A stretch of 64,000 nucleotides of DNA. Source: Microbacterium sulfonylureivorans. GTDB lineage: Bacteria > Actinomycetota > Actinomycetes > Actinomycetales > Microbacteriaceae. The first letter of the stretch is position 1. The number at the start of each line of letters is the position of its first letter. Position numbers and translations under genes: made by a program. The DNA is taken from positions 682,001 to 746,000 of the forward strand of contig NZ_RJAD01000002.1 of assembly GCF_003999995.1 (NCBI RefSeq), in the 5' to 3' direction. The notes under the pieces were generated by a model. That model did no database searches. It was given only the letters and a program-made list of their open reading frames with translations, and had not been told where the DNA came from. Below, one piece after another: positions 8,072 to 15,984 of the stretch.

Positions 8072-8077
8072 CTACGC
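8072..8077 (-). promoter_or_regulatory. -10 box of the NAD-binding protein gene
   Basis: TAGCGT on the minus strand lies 22 bases before the CTG start, leaving room for the AGAGGAG ribosome site. This gene therefore has a short leader, unlike many others here. Confidence 0.45.
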
Positions 8078-8107
8078 TACGCCGCGGGGCGACTCCGATG
8101 GCCGCGC

Positions 8108-9574
8108 TCAGGGTGCGCGGTCGTCGGCGTCGGCTGAGGCATCCCTCACGGACGACGGGGCATCGTCCTCGGTCGATGCTCGCCCGAGCAGGCTGTGGCG
8201 CCGCCCCCACAGCAGATAGAACGCGAGCACCACGGCCACCCAGACCGCGAACCAGGCGTAGGTCGACCATCCGAGCCCGACGATCAGGTACAGGCACGCC
8301 AGGATCGCCAGGATCGGCGTGACCGGATAGCCGGGCACCCGGAAGGCGCGGGGCAGGTCGGGATGCGTGCGCCGCAGGACGATGACCCCGATCGACACGA
8401 CGATGAACGCGACGAGCGTCCCCATCGACACCAGGTCCCACAGGCTCGACAGCGGGATCAGCCCGGCGAGGAGGGCGACGGCTACGGCGACGACGACCGT
8501 CGAGAACACCGGCGTGTGGGTCCGCGGGTCGACCTTGGCGAACACGCTCGGAAGAAGACCGTCGCGGCCGATCGAGTAGAGGATGCGCGTCTGCCCGAAC
8601 AGGGTGACGAGCGTCACGGAGAAGATCGAGATCACCGCGCCGGCAGCGAGGACCGTCGCCGGCCAGGACGCGCCGAGCACATCGCCGAGGATCACCGACA
8701 GTCCGGCGCTCTGCTGCGCGGGATCCTCGAAGTCCTGCCACGGCTGCGCGCCGACGGCGGCGATCGCGACGAACAGGTAGACGACGACCACCACGACCAG
8801 GGCGATCAGGATCGCACGGGGCAGCGAGCGCTGCGGGTCGCGCACCTCGTCTCCGGCGGTCGACACGGCGTCCAGGCCGATGAAGGTGAAGAAGATCGTT
8901 CCCGCTGCCGCTGTCACGCCCGCTGCGCCGTGGGGCGCGAAGTCGGCGAAGTGGTCGGCGTTGAACGCGGTGATCGCGATCGCCGCGAACATGACCAGGA
9001 CCCCGATCTTGATGAGGACCATGATCGTGTTGACCGTGGCCGACTCGCGGGTGCCGCGGATCAGCAGAAGCGCGCACAGCCCCACGAGGACGACCGACGG
9101 CAGGTTGATGATGCCGCCCTCGAGCGGACCGACGGTGAGTGCGGAGGGAAGGTTCCAGCCGAGGACGTCGCCGAGCAGGCGGTCCATATAGCCGCTCCAT
9201 CCCGACGCGACCGCGGCCGTGGAGACGCCGTACTCGAGCATGAGGCAAGCCGCGACGCCCATGGCGACGATCTCCCCCAGCGTCGCGTACGCATACGAGT
9301 ACGTCGACCCCGCGACCGGGACGGCCGATGCCATCTCGGCGTAGCAGACCGCCGACAGGCCCGCTGCGATCGCTGCGACGAGGAACGCGAGGATGACGGC
9401 GGGTCCGGCGAGCGGGACCGCCTCGTGCATCACGAAGAACACGCCGGTGCCGATCGTCGCGCCGACGCCGAGCATCGCGAGCTGGAAGGTGCCGATCCCT
9501 CGGGTGAGCCCGCCGGGAGCGGCGACCGGTGCGGTGACGGGCTTGCGGCGGAACAGCTCGCGCGCGATGCTCAT
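8108..9574 (-). CDS. APC-superfamily amino acid permease
   Basis: This 488-residue integral membrane transporter has about twelve helices and the APC hallmark near the first helix (GVGATIGTGVFFV, the unwound substrate-binding segment). It also has the conserved FTFIGLDAVSTAGDEVRDPQRSLPRAI stretch characteristic of the cationic amino acid transporter branch. It probably imports an amino acid by proton symport; the substrate cannot be read from sequence. The start is fixed by AGGAGGT six bases upstream. The C-terminus is a 30-residue acidic tail. Confidence 0.92.
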   Translation of the reverse strand: MSIARELFRRKPVTAPVAAPGGLTRGIGTFQLAMLGVGATIGTGVFFVMHEAVPLAGPAVILAFLVAAIAAGLSAVCYAEMASAVPVAGSTYSYAYATLGEIVAMGVAACLMLEYGVSTAAVASGWSGYMDRLLGDVLGWNLPSALTVGPLEGGIINLPSVVLVGLCALLLIRGTRESATVNTIMVLIKIGVLVMFAAIAITAFNADHFADFAPHGAAGVTAAAGTIFFTFIGLDAVSTAGDEVRDPQRSLPRAILIALVVVVVVYLFVAIAAVGAQPWQDFEDPAQQSAGLSVILGDVLGASWPATVLAAGAVISIFSVTLVTLFGQTRILYSIGRDGLLPSVFAKVDPRTHTPVFSTVVVAVAVALLAGLIPLSSLWDLVSMGTLVAFIVVSIGVIVLRRTHPDLPRAFRVPGYPVTPILAILACLYLIVGLGWSTYAWFAVWVAVVLAFYLLWGRRHSLLGRASTEDDAPSSVRDASADADDRAP

Positions 9575-9658
9575 GCGCCGACCTCCTGGTGCGTCTGACG
9601 TGGGGCGGATCCGAAGACCGCCTCCACCGTACTCGCTGGCGCGTCGCCACCCACGCCG

Positions 9659-9664
9659 TAGCGT
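9659..9664 (+). promoter_or_regulatory. -10 box of the serine hydrolase gene
   Basis: TAGCGT ends seven bases before the ATG, consistent with a leaderless message and with this start. Confidence 0.5.
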
Positions 9665-9671
9665 GAGCCGC

Positions 9672-10697
9672 ATGGCCGACCTCGATCTGGACGCCCTCGC
9701 CGCCGCTCTCGACCGGCGGGCCCGCGAGGATGGCATGAACGGCGTCGTGTGGATCGACGTCGACGGCGAGCCGGTGTTCGGGCGTGCGTACGGGCTCGCC
9801 GATCGGGCGCACGGGATCGCCAACACGACGGAGACGCGCTTCGGCATGGCCAGTGCGAGCAAGGCGTTCACGGCGCTCGCGGTCATGGGGCTCGTCGAGG
9901 ACGGCACGGTGCAGCTCGATACGCCGGTGCGCGGCATCCTGGGCGACGATCTGCCGACGATCGACGACGGCGTGACCATCGAGCACCTGCTGACGCACAC
10001 ATCGGGGATCGGCGACTACCTCGACGAGGAGGCGGACTGGGAGGTCGACGACTACGTTCTGACCGTGCCGGTCCACGAGCTCGCGCTCACCGAGGCGTTC
10101 GTCGCCGCCGTGGACGGCCATCCGCAGAAGTCCGCACCCGGCGACCGGTTCACGTACAACAACGGCGGCTTCATCGTGCTCGCCCTCATCGCCGAACGGG
10201 CATCCGGGGTTCCGTTCCACGATCTCGTCGACACGCGCGTCTTCGCCCGTGCCGGACTCGGGGCGACAGGCTACCCGCGCCTCGACGAGCTGCCGGGCGA
10301 TGCCGCCGTCGGGTACGTGTACGAAGAGCCGGAGTCGCTGCGGTCGAACGTGCTGCATCTCCCCGTCCGGGGAAACGGGGACGGCGGGGCCCTGACGACC
10401 GCGCCCGACCTGAGCCGGTTCTGGCGCGCCCTCGCCGACGGGGCAGTGCTCCCCGCCTCCACGATCTCCGAGATGTGGCGCCCGCGGAACACGGACGCCT
10501 CCGAGGGGCTCCGCTACGGGATGGGATTCTGGCTCGACCTGGACGGCCCGGGCATCGTGTTGGAGGGCTACGACGCCGGCGTCTCGATCCGCACCCGATT
10601 CGACCCCGAGTCGCGGAGCACGGTCACCATCGTCTCGAACAGCTCCGAGGGGGCCTGGGGCGTCATCAAGACGTACGCGGACCGCCTCCGCGGCTGA
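9672..10697 (+). CDS. Beta-lactamase-related serine hydrolase (class C/esterase fold)
   Basis: The product (341 residues) belongs to the beta-lactamase/DD-peptidase/esterase superfamily. The catalytic pair is Ser61-X-X-Lys64 (SASK), and the second motif is YNN with Tyr162 and Asn164. The third motif (usually HxG or KTG) is not clear; GYDAG is the nearest. There is no signal peptide, so it is probably a cytoplasmic esterase or peptidase rather than a resistance beta-lactamase. The gene is divergent from the permease and converges on the flavin monooxygenase, with a GCGGC-TGA-GCCGC hairpin at its stop. Confidence 0.88.
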   Translation: MADLDLDALAAALDRRAREDGMNGVVWIDVDGEPVFGRAYGLADRAHGIANTTETRFGMASASKAFTALAVMGLVEDGTVQLDTPVRGILGDDLPTIDDGVTIEHLLTHTSGIGDYLDEEADWEVDDYVLTVPVHELALTEAFVAAVDGHPQKSAPGDRFTYNNGGFIVLALIAERASGVPFHDLVDTRVFARAGLGATGYPRLDELPGDAAVGYVYEEPESLRSNVLHLPVRGNGDGGALTTAPDLSRFWRALADGAVLPASTISEMWRPRNTDASEGLRYGMGFWLDLDGPGIVLEGYDAGVSIRTRFDPESRSTVTIVSNSSEGAWGVIKTYADRLRG

Positions 10698-10719
10698 GCC
10701 GCCGAGCCATCCCCGCGGG

Positions 10720-11814
10720 TCACGCCGCCATCGGGGCCCTCTCCGCGACGATCGCGCGCACGGCGTCGCGCCCGGCCCGGTTCGCCCCGACGGTGGACTG
10801 CGACGGGCCGTAGCCGATGAGGAAGAGCCGAGGCTCGTCGATCGACCGGCCGTCCGCGACGCGGATGCCTCCCTCGCGGGTCCGGAGCCGAAGCGGCGCG
10901 AGGTGGTCGACGGCGGCGCGGAACCCCGTCGCCCACAGGATCACGTCGGCGGCGACGAACCCGCCGTCGGGCATGCGCACGCCGTGCTCCTCGATGGACG
11001 CGAACATCGGATGCCGCACCAGCACGCCGCGCGCCTGCGCCGCGCGCGCCCAGGGCGTCCAGTGCATGCCGGTGACCGAGATCACGCTGCCGGGAGGCAG
11101 TCCGCGACGGACGCGCTCCTCCACTCCGGCGATCGCCGCGACGCGTGCGGGGATGTCGAACTCGTCGTCGACCCACTCCGGCTCGCGCCGGGTGACCCAG
11201 AACGTGTCGGCGACCTGTGAGATCTCGTCGAGGAGCTGCACGGCCGAGATGCCGGCGCCGACGATGACGACCTTCGCCCCCGCGAACTCGTCGCGCGACA
11301 CGTAGTCGGCCACGTGGAGCTGGCGGCCGAGGAAGCGCGCCTGACCCGGGTAGTGCGGCCAGAACGGACGCGACCACGTTCCCGTCGCGTTGATCACGTG
11401 CCGCGCCGACCACTCGCCCCGGTCCGTCTCCACTCGCAGGCGGCCCTCGGGGTCGTCGTCCTCGCGCCGCACCGCACGCACCGCGACGGGGCGCCGCACG
11501 TCCAGGGCGAACCGCTCCTCGTAGGCGGCGAAGTACGCGGGGAGGATGTCGCGGCTCGACGCGGCCGGATCGGCCGGAGGCACCGCGAAGCCGGGCAGCT
11601 CGTGGATCCCGTTCACCGTGGCCATGCGCAGCGACTCCCAGCGGTGCTGCCACGCACCGCCGGGCTCGGGCTCCGCGTCCAGTACGACGAAGGTCTCGTC
11701 GCCGGACTGCGCGCGCCCGGCGGGCACGAAACCGCGCCGCTGCAGGTGGTAGGCGGCGGAGAGACCGGCCTGCCCGGCGCCGATCACGACGACGTCGACG
11801 GGTGCGGACTCCAT
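10720..11814 (-). CDS. FAD/NAD(P)-dependent flavin monooxygenase-like protein
   Basis: This 364-residue protein has an N-terminal FAD loop (VVVIGAGQAGLSAAYHL, about 8-24) and a second dinucleotide loop (KVVIVGAGISAVQLL, near 180). It ends with a C-terminal GD-type motif (RLFLIGYGPSQSTVGANRAG). Between them is a helical region with ATGTWSRPFWPHYPG. This is the layout of flavin-containing monooxygenases and YhlA/CzcO-like oxidoreductases. The substrate is unknown. The gene starts at an ATG 57 bases past the end of mmuM, which is transcribed in the same direction. Confidence 0.87.
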   Translation of the reverse strand: MESAPVDVVVIGAGQAGLSAAYHLQRRGFVPAGRAQSGDETFVVLDAEPEPGGAWQHRWESLRMATVNGIHELPGFAVPPADPAASSRDILPAYFAAYEERFALDVRRPVAVRAVRREDDDPEGRLRVETDRGEWSARHVINATGTWSRPFWPHYPGQARFLGRQLHVADYVSRDEFAGAKVVIVGAGISAVQLLDEISQVADTFWVTRREPEWVDDEFDIPARVAAIAGVEERVRRGLPPGSVISVTGMHWTPWARAAQARGVLVRHPMFASIEEHGVRMPDGGFVAADVILWATGFRAAVDHLAPLRLRTREGGIRVADGRSIDEPRLFLIGYGPSQSTVGANRAGRDAVRAIVAERAPMAA

Positions 11815-11854
11815 GCCGGTGAGAACAATCGTCGGCTGCCGAGGATTCCCGGCT

Positions 11855-12757
11855 TCAGCCGGCGAGCGCGCGGGCGATCCGGGCGATCTCGTCCGGGGTC
11901 ACGCGGCAGCACCCGCCGATCAGCCTGGCCCCGGCATCCCGCCACGCCCCCGCGTGATCGTGGGCGGCCGCCGCCGTGCCCGCCCAGGACCGGGCGTGCG
12001 CGTCCCAGCGTTCGCCGCTGTTCGGATAGGCGACCAAGGGGATCCCCGTGACGGCGGCGATCTCGGCCAGTGCAGGGGCGACGTCGTAGACCGCGCAGCA
12101 GTTCACGCCGACCGCCACGACCTCGTCATGGGCGGCGGCGAGCGCGGCGGCATCGGCGATCGACTGGCCCGAGCGCAGCCGTCCCTCGGCCACGGTCACA
12201 CTCACCCATGCCGGAACCCCGAGCCCCGCGAGCTCGGCGCACACCGCCTCGACCTCGGCGAGCGAAGGCAGCGTCTCGATCGCCAGCACGTCCGGCCGCG
12301 CCGCAGCGAGCGCGCGAAGGCGCGGGCGATGCCACTCGCGGAGCGCCTCGACGGTCAGCCCGTACTCGCCCGTGTACTCGCTGCCGTCCGCGAGCGTGGC
12401 GCCGTAGGGACCGACGGATGCCGCCACCCACGCCTCGGAGTCGGTCAGGCCCGCGTCGGCGCGCGCGAGCCGTGCGAGGTCGACGCTGCGGGCGAGCACC
12501 TCGTCCGTGTGCTCGCGACCGATGCCGACCGCCGCGAGCCCGGCGTAGCCGACCTGGTAGGAAGAGGTGATCGCGACCCTGGCCCCGGCACGGAAGTACT
12601 CGGCGTGGGCGGCACGGATCTCTGACGGCGCCTCGAGGAGGAGGCGCGCCGACCACAGCGTCGACGACAGGTCGTTTCCGCGGGCCTCGAGGAGGGTGCC
12701 GAGCCCGCCGTCGAGCACGATCGGCTCGGCGGCGAGCGCGGCGGTGAAGCTGCTCAT
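11855..12757 (-). CDS. mmuM: Homocysteine S-methyltransferase
   Basis: The 300-residue product is a zinc-dependent homocysteine S-methyltransferase that makes methionine from homocysteine using S-methylmethionine or S-adenosylmethionine. The three zinc cysteines are present: one in GVNCC (220-221) and the pair in GGCCR (283-284). The N-terminal LDGGLGTLLEARG segment is typical. The length matches MmuM rather than the larger MetH. The start lies 7 bases downstream of the upstream stop, indicating coupling to the PEP-mutase-like gene. Confidence 0.92.
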   Translation of the reverse strand: MSSFTAALAAEPIVLDGGLGTLLEARGNDLSSTLWSARLLLEAPSEIRAAHAEYFRAGARVAITSSYQVGYAGLAAVGIGREHTDEVLARSVDLARLARADAGLTDSEAWVAASVGPYGATLADGSEYTGEYGLTVEALREWHRPRLRALAAARPDVLAIETLPSLAEVEAVCAELAGLGVPAWVSVTVAEGRLRSGQSIADAAALAAAHDEVVAVGVNCCAVYDVAPALAEIAAVTGIPLVAYPNSGERWDAHARSWAGTAAAAHDHAGAWRDAGARLIGGCCRVTPDEIARIARALAG

Positions 12758-12764
12758 GGCCCCG

Positions 12765-13541
12765 TCAGTTGAGGCTTCGCGTGGACGCGGGGATCACCCC
12801 GTCGCGGTACAGGTCGGCGGCGACGTCCTGCAGCGCGGTGAGCGCCACACGCTGCGTCATCGGCCCGTAGGAGATGCGGGCGACGCCCAGCGCCTCGTAC
12901 TCCCCTGCGCTGAGTGAGCCAGGGAGGCCGATGACGCTCACCTTCCGCTCGCCGATGCCGTCGACGAGCCGGCGGGTGACGTCGGCATCGAGGATGCCCG
13001 GCACGAACACCAGGCTCGCTCCGGCGTCGAGGTAGGCGCGGCCGCGCTCGATGGCGTCGGCGACGGATGCCTCCAGCGGGCGGTCGCCGCCGCGGACCAG
13101 CGCGTCGGTGCGGGCGTTCAGGACGAACGGCACGCCCTCCGCCTCACCGGCGGCGATGATCGCCTGCACCGCCGCCACCGAATCGGCGAGCGGCTGGAGG
13201 CGGTCTTCGACGTTCGCGCCGACGACGCCCTTGCCGATCGCGCGACGGACCGTCTCACCGGGGTCTTCGTATCCCGCGTCGAGGTCTGCGGTGACCGGCA
13301 GGCCACCGACGGACTCGACGATTCGGCCGACCATGTCGAGCATGACGTCGAGCGGGACCTGGCCGTCGCGGTAGCCGAAGGTCGCGGCGATGGAGTGTCC
13401 CGCTGTGGCGATCGCGCGCGTCTCGGGGAGGGCGGCGATCGTCTTGGCGGAGGCGGCATCCCACACGTTCACGACGCGGAGGATCTCGGGCGCCGCGTGG
13501 AGGCGGGCGAGGGACTGGGCTCTGTCGACCTGGGTGCTCAT
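12765..13541 (-). CDS. Isocitrate lyase/PEP mutase family protein
   Basis: This 258-residue TIM-barrel protein belongs to the oxaloacetate decarboxylase/PEP mutase group. Visible family marks are NVWDAASAK (25-33), ATAGHSIAATFGY, VTADLDAGYED (metal-binding Asp residues), GVVGANVEDR and NARTDAL. The KKCGH catalytic loop of isocitrate lyase is absent, so it is not a glyoxylate-shunt enzyme. The exact carbon-carbon or carbon-phosphorus lyase activity is unknown. A TAGCGT box six bases before the ATG marks a leaderless start. Confidence 0.85.
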   Translation of the reverse strand: MSTQVDRAQSLARLHAAPEILRVVNVWDAASAKTIAALPETRAIATAGHSIAATFGYRDGQVPLDVMLDMVGRIVESVGGLPVTADLDAGYEDPGETVRRAIGKGVVGANVEDRLQPLADSVAAVQAIIAAGEAEGVPFVLNARTDALVRGGDRPLEASVADAIERGRAYLDAGASLVFVPGILDADVTRRLVDGIGERKVSVIGLPGSLSAGEYEALGVARISYGPMTQRVALTALQDVAADLYRDGVIPASTRSLN

Positions 13542-13547
13542 GGCTCC

Positions 13548-13553
13548 ACGCTA
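13548..13553 (-). promoter_or_regulatory. -10 box of the PEP-mutase-like/mmuM operon
   Basis: TAGCGT on the minus strand lies six bases before the ATG. Confidence 0.5.
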
Positions 13554-13593
13554 ACGGCGCGCAGCGCCCGCGGGGCCGACGGACCGCGGCCGC

Positions 13594-14025
13594 TCAGACG
13601 TCCCCGTCGACGTACCACCATCGGCCGCTCCCCCGCGCGAACCTGCTCCGCTCGTGCAGGACTCCGCGTTCGCGGCCATGGCTCCAGTGCGCGCGGAACT
13701 CCACCACTCCGCGGAGGTCGCCGGGACCACCCGCCTCGGTGGCGACGATCTCGAGCCGCGTCCAGCGCTGCGCCGGGTCGAGGTCGAGTTCGTCGGGACG
13801 GGTCCGCGGATGCCACGTCCCCACCAGGTACGCGGCATCGCCGACGACGAACGCGGTGTACCGCGACCGCATCAGGCGCTCGGCCGACGGTGCAGGGGCG
13901 CCGCGCAGCAGCGGGCGGCAGCATCCGTCGAACGGATCGCCGCTTCCGCACGGGCAGGGGCGGTCGCCGCCGACGCGGGCGAACCGGTCGTCGGGAGTGC
14001 GGGCCGCCGCCGCGCCGAACGACAC
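13594..14025 (-). CDS. YchJ/UPF0225 family protein with SEC-C motif
   Basis: The product (143 residues from GTG) has an N-terminal SEC-C zinc motif, CPCGSGDPFDGCCRPL, followed by the YchJ core: AERLMRSRYTAFVVGDAAYLVGTWHP and a C-terminal EFRAHW...ERSRF...WWYVDGD. This is a full UPF0225 protein of unknown function with an NTF2-like fold. The GTG start lies one base after the stop of the DksA-like gene, so the two are coupled. Confidence 0.88.
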   Translation of the reverse strand: MSFGAAAARTPDDRFARVGGDRPCPCGSGDPFDGCCRPLLRGAPAPSAERLMRSRYTAFVVGDAAYLVGTWHPRTRPDELDLDPAQRWTRLEIVATEAGGPGDLRGVVEFRAHWSHGRERGVLHERSRFARGSGRWWYVDGDV

Positions 14026-14026
14026 G

Positions 14027-14392
14027 TCAGGCTCCCGCCCGCGCGGCGCAGTCGACGCACCGGGTGGCGGTCGGGCGGGCGCGCAGCCGTTCGATCGGGA
14101 TGCTCCGCCCGCAGTCGGCGCAGATGCCGTCGACGCCGTCACGGCGCCGGGCGATGACCGCGTCGATCTCGTCGAGGTCGCGCGCGGCCCCGCTTCGAAG
14201 CCCCTCCAGGCGCGCCCATTCGGCCGACAGCGTGACGCCCTCGGGGTCGTGCTCGTCGTCGGCGGTGTCGGACCGGCGATCGGCGCGCAGCTGCCCCACC
14301 GCCGCATCGAGGGCGCTCAGCCGCACGACGGCGACGGAACGGGCTGCGTCGAGCTCGGCGTCGCGATCATCGAGAGGGGGCGGTGTGCGCAT
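14027..14392 (-). CDS. TraR/DksA-type zinc-finger protein
   Basis: This 121-residue protein has a coiled-coil-prone N-terminal part and a C-terminal C4 zinc finger, CADC-X17-CVDC, as in DksA/TraR proteins that bind the RNA polymerase secondary channel. The acidic tip residues of DksA cannot be assigned with confidence. The ATG at 14392 is preferred because a TACGCT box ends eight bases upstream; an ATG six bases earlier would be too close to it. Confidence 0.82.
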   Translation of the reverse strand: MRTPPPLDDRDAELDAARSVAVVRLSALDAAVGQLRADRRSDTADDEHDPEGVTLSAEWARLEGLRSGAARDLDEIDAVIARRRDGVDGICADCGRSIPIERLRARPTATRCVDCAARAGA

Positions 14393-14412
14393 CGCCATCG
14401 AGCGTACGCGGG

Positions 14413-14799
14413 TCAGTATCCGCCCTGCTGAGCGCCGGACACCTCGACGGTGAAGGTGACGTCCTCGATACCGGCGTCCGAGCTCGAGAGCACGACGGTC
14501 GTCGTCCCCGCCGCGCGCGCCATGACACCGGGGTTGTAGACGGCGTCGTCCTCCTCGCGTCCGGGCACGAACTCGGCGACGGCGGGATCGTCGACCTGGC
14601 CGGTGTAGCTGTCGACCGCGACATCGCCCGTGTCGATGTTCAGCGCCTGCCCGACGACCAGTTCGACGGTGGCGCCTTGGAGGGAGCCCACCTCGCGGGT
14701 CACGGGCGCGATGACCGGCCCCGACGGTGCCGCGCATCCGCCGAGCACCGCGAGCGTCGCGGCGAGACCGGCAGCCGCGAGGAGCTTCGTGATCCTCAT
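14413..14799 (-). CDS. Predicted lipoprotein with Ig-like domain
   Basis: The 128-residue product has a lipoprotein signal ending in the lipobox LGGC (19-22), so it should be anchored outside the cytoplasmic membrane. The mature part is beta-rich with an Ig-like pattern (QALNIDTGD, DDPAVAEFVPG, GTTTVVLSSSD, VTFTVEV), reminiscent of bacterial Ig or chagasin-like domains. I cannot assign a family. The stop lies 21 bases upstream of the DksA-like gene. Confidence 0.75.
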   Translation of the reverse strand: MRITKLLAAAGLAATLAVLGGCAAPSGPVIAPVTREVGSLQGATVELVVGQALNIDTGDVAVDSYTGQVDDPAVAEFVPGREEDDAVYNPGVMARAAGTTTVVLSSSDAGIEDVTFTVEVSGAQQGGY

Positions 14800-15099
14800 G
14801 ACTCGATGATCTCAGGCATCGCATCGGCGATCCACAGGCTGCTCGCATCGTGCGGGAGAACAGTCGATTCCCAGGTCGGAGTGGGATTCTTGAGGAGTCT
14901 CCACGACACCGGAAGGCCCCCTCGCAGGGGCAGCCGGATGCCGCGGAACCCGACGGCGGCGACCGTCGGAGGGACCCCGCCTCGTGCCCGCCCCCAGAGG
15001 CACGAGGGGCGGCCTCTGCGAGTCGCCCAGAGCCGGCGGTCACGCCCCCCACGCGATCGCCGGCTCCTCCCCAGCCCGTGTTTCGACACCCGAGCACCC
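14800..15099. other. Gene-poor stretch with hairpin and reading-frame remnant
   Basis: These 300 bases carry no convincing complete gene. A 9-bp perfect hairpin with a 10-base loop (14980-14988 with 14999-15007) is present. On the minus strand, an open frame ends with WESTVLPHDASSLWIADAMPEIIES in an ATGA overlap with the lipoprotein start; it may be the tail of a lost gene. The stretch borders the pseudogene to its right, so the area looks degraded. Confidence 0.4.
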
Positions 15100-15448
15100 A
15101 TGGCCGTCGCCGACTGGGTCGCGATCGGTCCGCAGGGCCTCGTGCGCTGGCGGGACGGTCTGTTGTGGACGCTGTTCCCCCTCGCATACGGTGCGCTGTC
15201 GCTGCTGCGCGCCGCAGCGTTCCCCCACGGCCTCCGACCGCTTCCCGTACCCGTTCCTCGACTTCGAGACGCTCGGCGCCGCGGGTCTCGTGATCGCCCT
15301 GCTGCGGCTCGTCGGGATCATCCTCGTGCTCGCGATGGTCGTCGCCGCCGGCGACCGAGCCGCCGCCTGGGGCGCCCGGCGCGTCCGGAACCGGGATGTG
15401 GATAAGTCGGAGGGACCGGATTCCATCGCGGATACCGTGGTGGCGTGA
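15100..15448 (+). pseudogene. Pr6Pr-like membrane protein fragment, frameshifted
   Basis: Two adjacent reading frames together match the C-terminal half of a Pr6Pr (FAR-17a/AIG1-like) membrane protein. The first frame gives VRWRDGLLWTLFPLAYGALSLLR up to AAFPHG. About position 15230 the match moves to the next frame and continues SDRFPYPFLDFETLGAAG and a last hydrophobic helix. One extra base in the GGCCTCC region explains the break. The usual first three helices are missing upstream. The product is therefore truncated and frameshifted and is probably not functional. An assembly error could explain the frameshift but not the missing N-terminus. Confidence 0.7.
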
Positions 15449-15984
15449 CTTCGCGAACCGCCCCGGTGACTATCGTCGCGGTTCTCGTGGCCTCGCTCGC
15501 AGGCTGCGCCGCAGCGCCCACCGAGCCGTCGGGACCGACACCGGCGTTCTCGAGCGAGGCCGAAGCGTTCGCGGCGGCGGAGGAGACGTATCGGGCGTAC
15601 GTGGATGCGCTGAACCAGGTCGACCTCAGCGATCCGGAGACTTTCGAAGACGTCTACGCGTGGACGACGGGTGAGGCTAATGCGGACGAACGAAAGAACT
15701 TCTCCCAGATGCACGGCGACGGGTGGGTCGTGTCAGGCGAGAGTCGCGCAACCGTTGTCGAAGCGCGTTCGCTAGGAGGCACGAACGAGCGAACACTCGA
15801 AATCGCGGTTTGCCTGGATGTCTCGGACGTCGAGCTTGTCGATTCGGAAGGGCAATCTGTAGTCGACGCAGACCGTCCCGCTGTCCAAAGCATGCTCGTG
15901 ACGCTGGCGAGTTCGCCGACCACCTCCACCACATGGGTAATTGCGAGTATCACGGGTCGTGACGGAGCGCCAAGGTGCGACTGA
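15445..15984 (+). CDS. Predicted secreted lipoprotein
   Basis: The 179-residue product has a lipoprotein signal with the lipobox LAGC (18-21). The mature domain, with AEETYRAYVDALNQVD and a later VCLDVSDVELVDSEG, resembles NTF2/SnoaL-like folds seen in many actinobacterial lipoproteins. Bases 15,700-15,950 are visibly less GC-biased at third codon positions than neighbouring genes. It overlaps the next gene by ten bases. The role is unknown. Confidence 0.75.
   Translation: MTSRTAPVTIVAVLVASLAGCAAAPTEPSGPTPAFSSEAEAFAAAEETYRAYVDALNQVDLSDPETFEDVYAWTTGEANADERKNFSQMHGDGWVVSGESRATVVEARSLGGTNERTLEIAVCLDVSDVELVDSEGQSVVDADRPAVQSMLVTLASSPTTSTTWVIASITGRDGAPRCD

Noticed and set aside
9672..10697. Antibiotic-resistance beta-lactamase
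   Set aside because: SxxK and YxN are present, but there is no signal peptide and no clear third motif; a cytoplasmic esterase or peptidase is more likely.
12765..13541. Isocitrate lyase of the glyoxylate shunt
   Set aside because: The KKCGH catalytic loop is absent and the protein is far shorter than isocitrate lyase.
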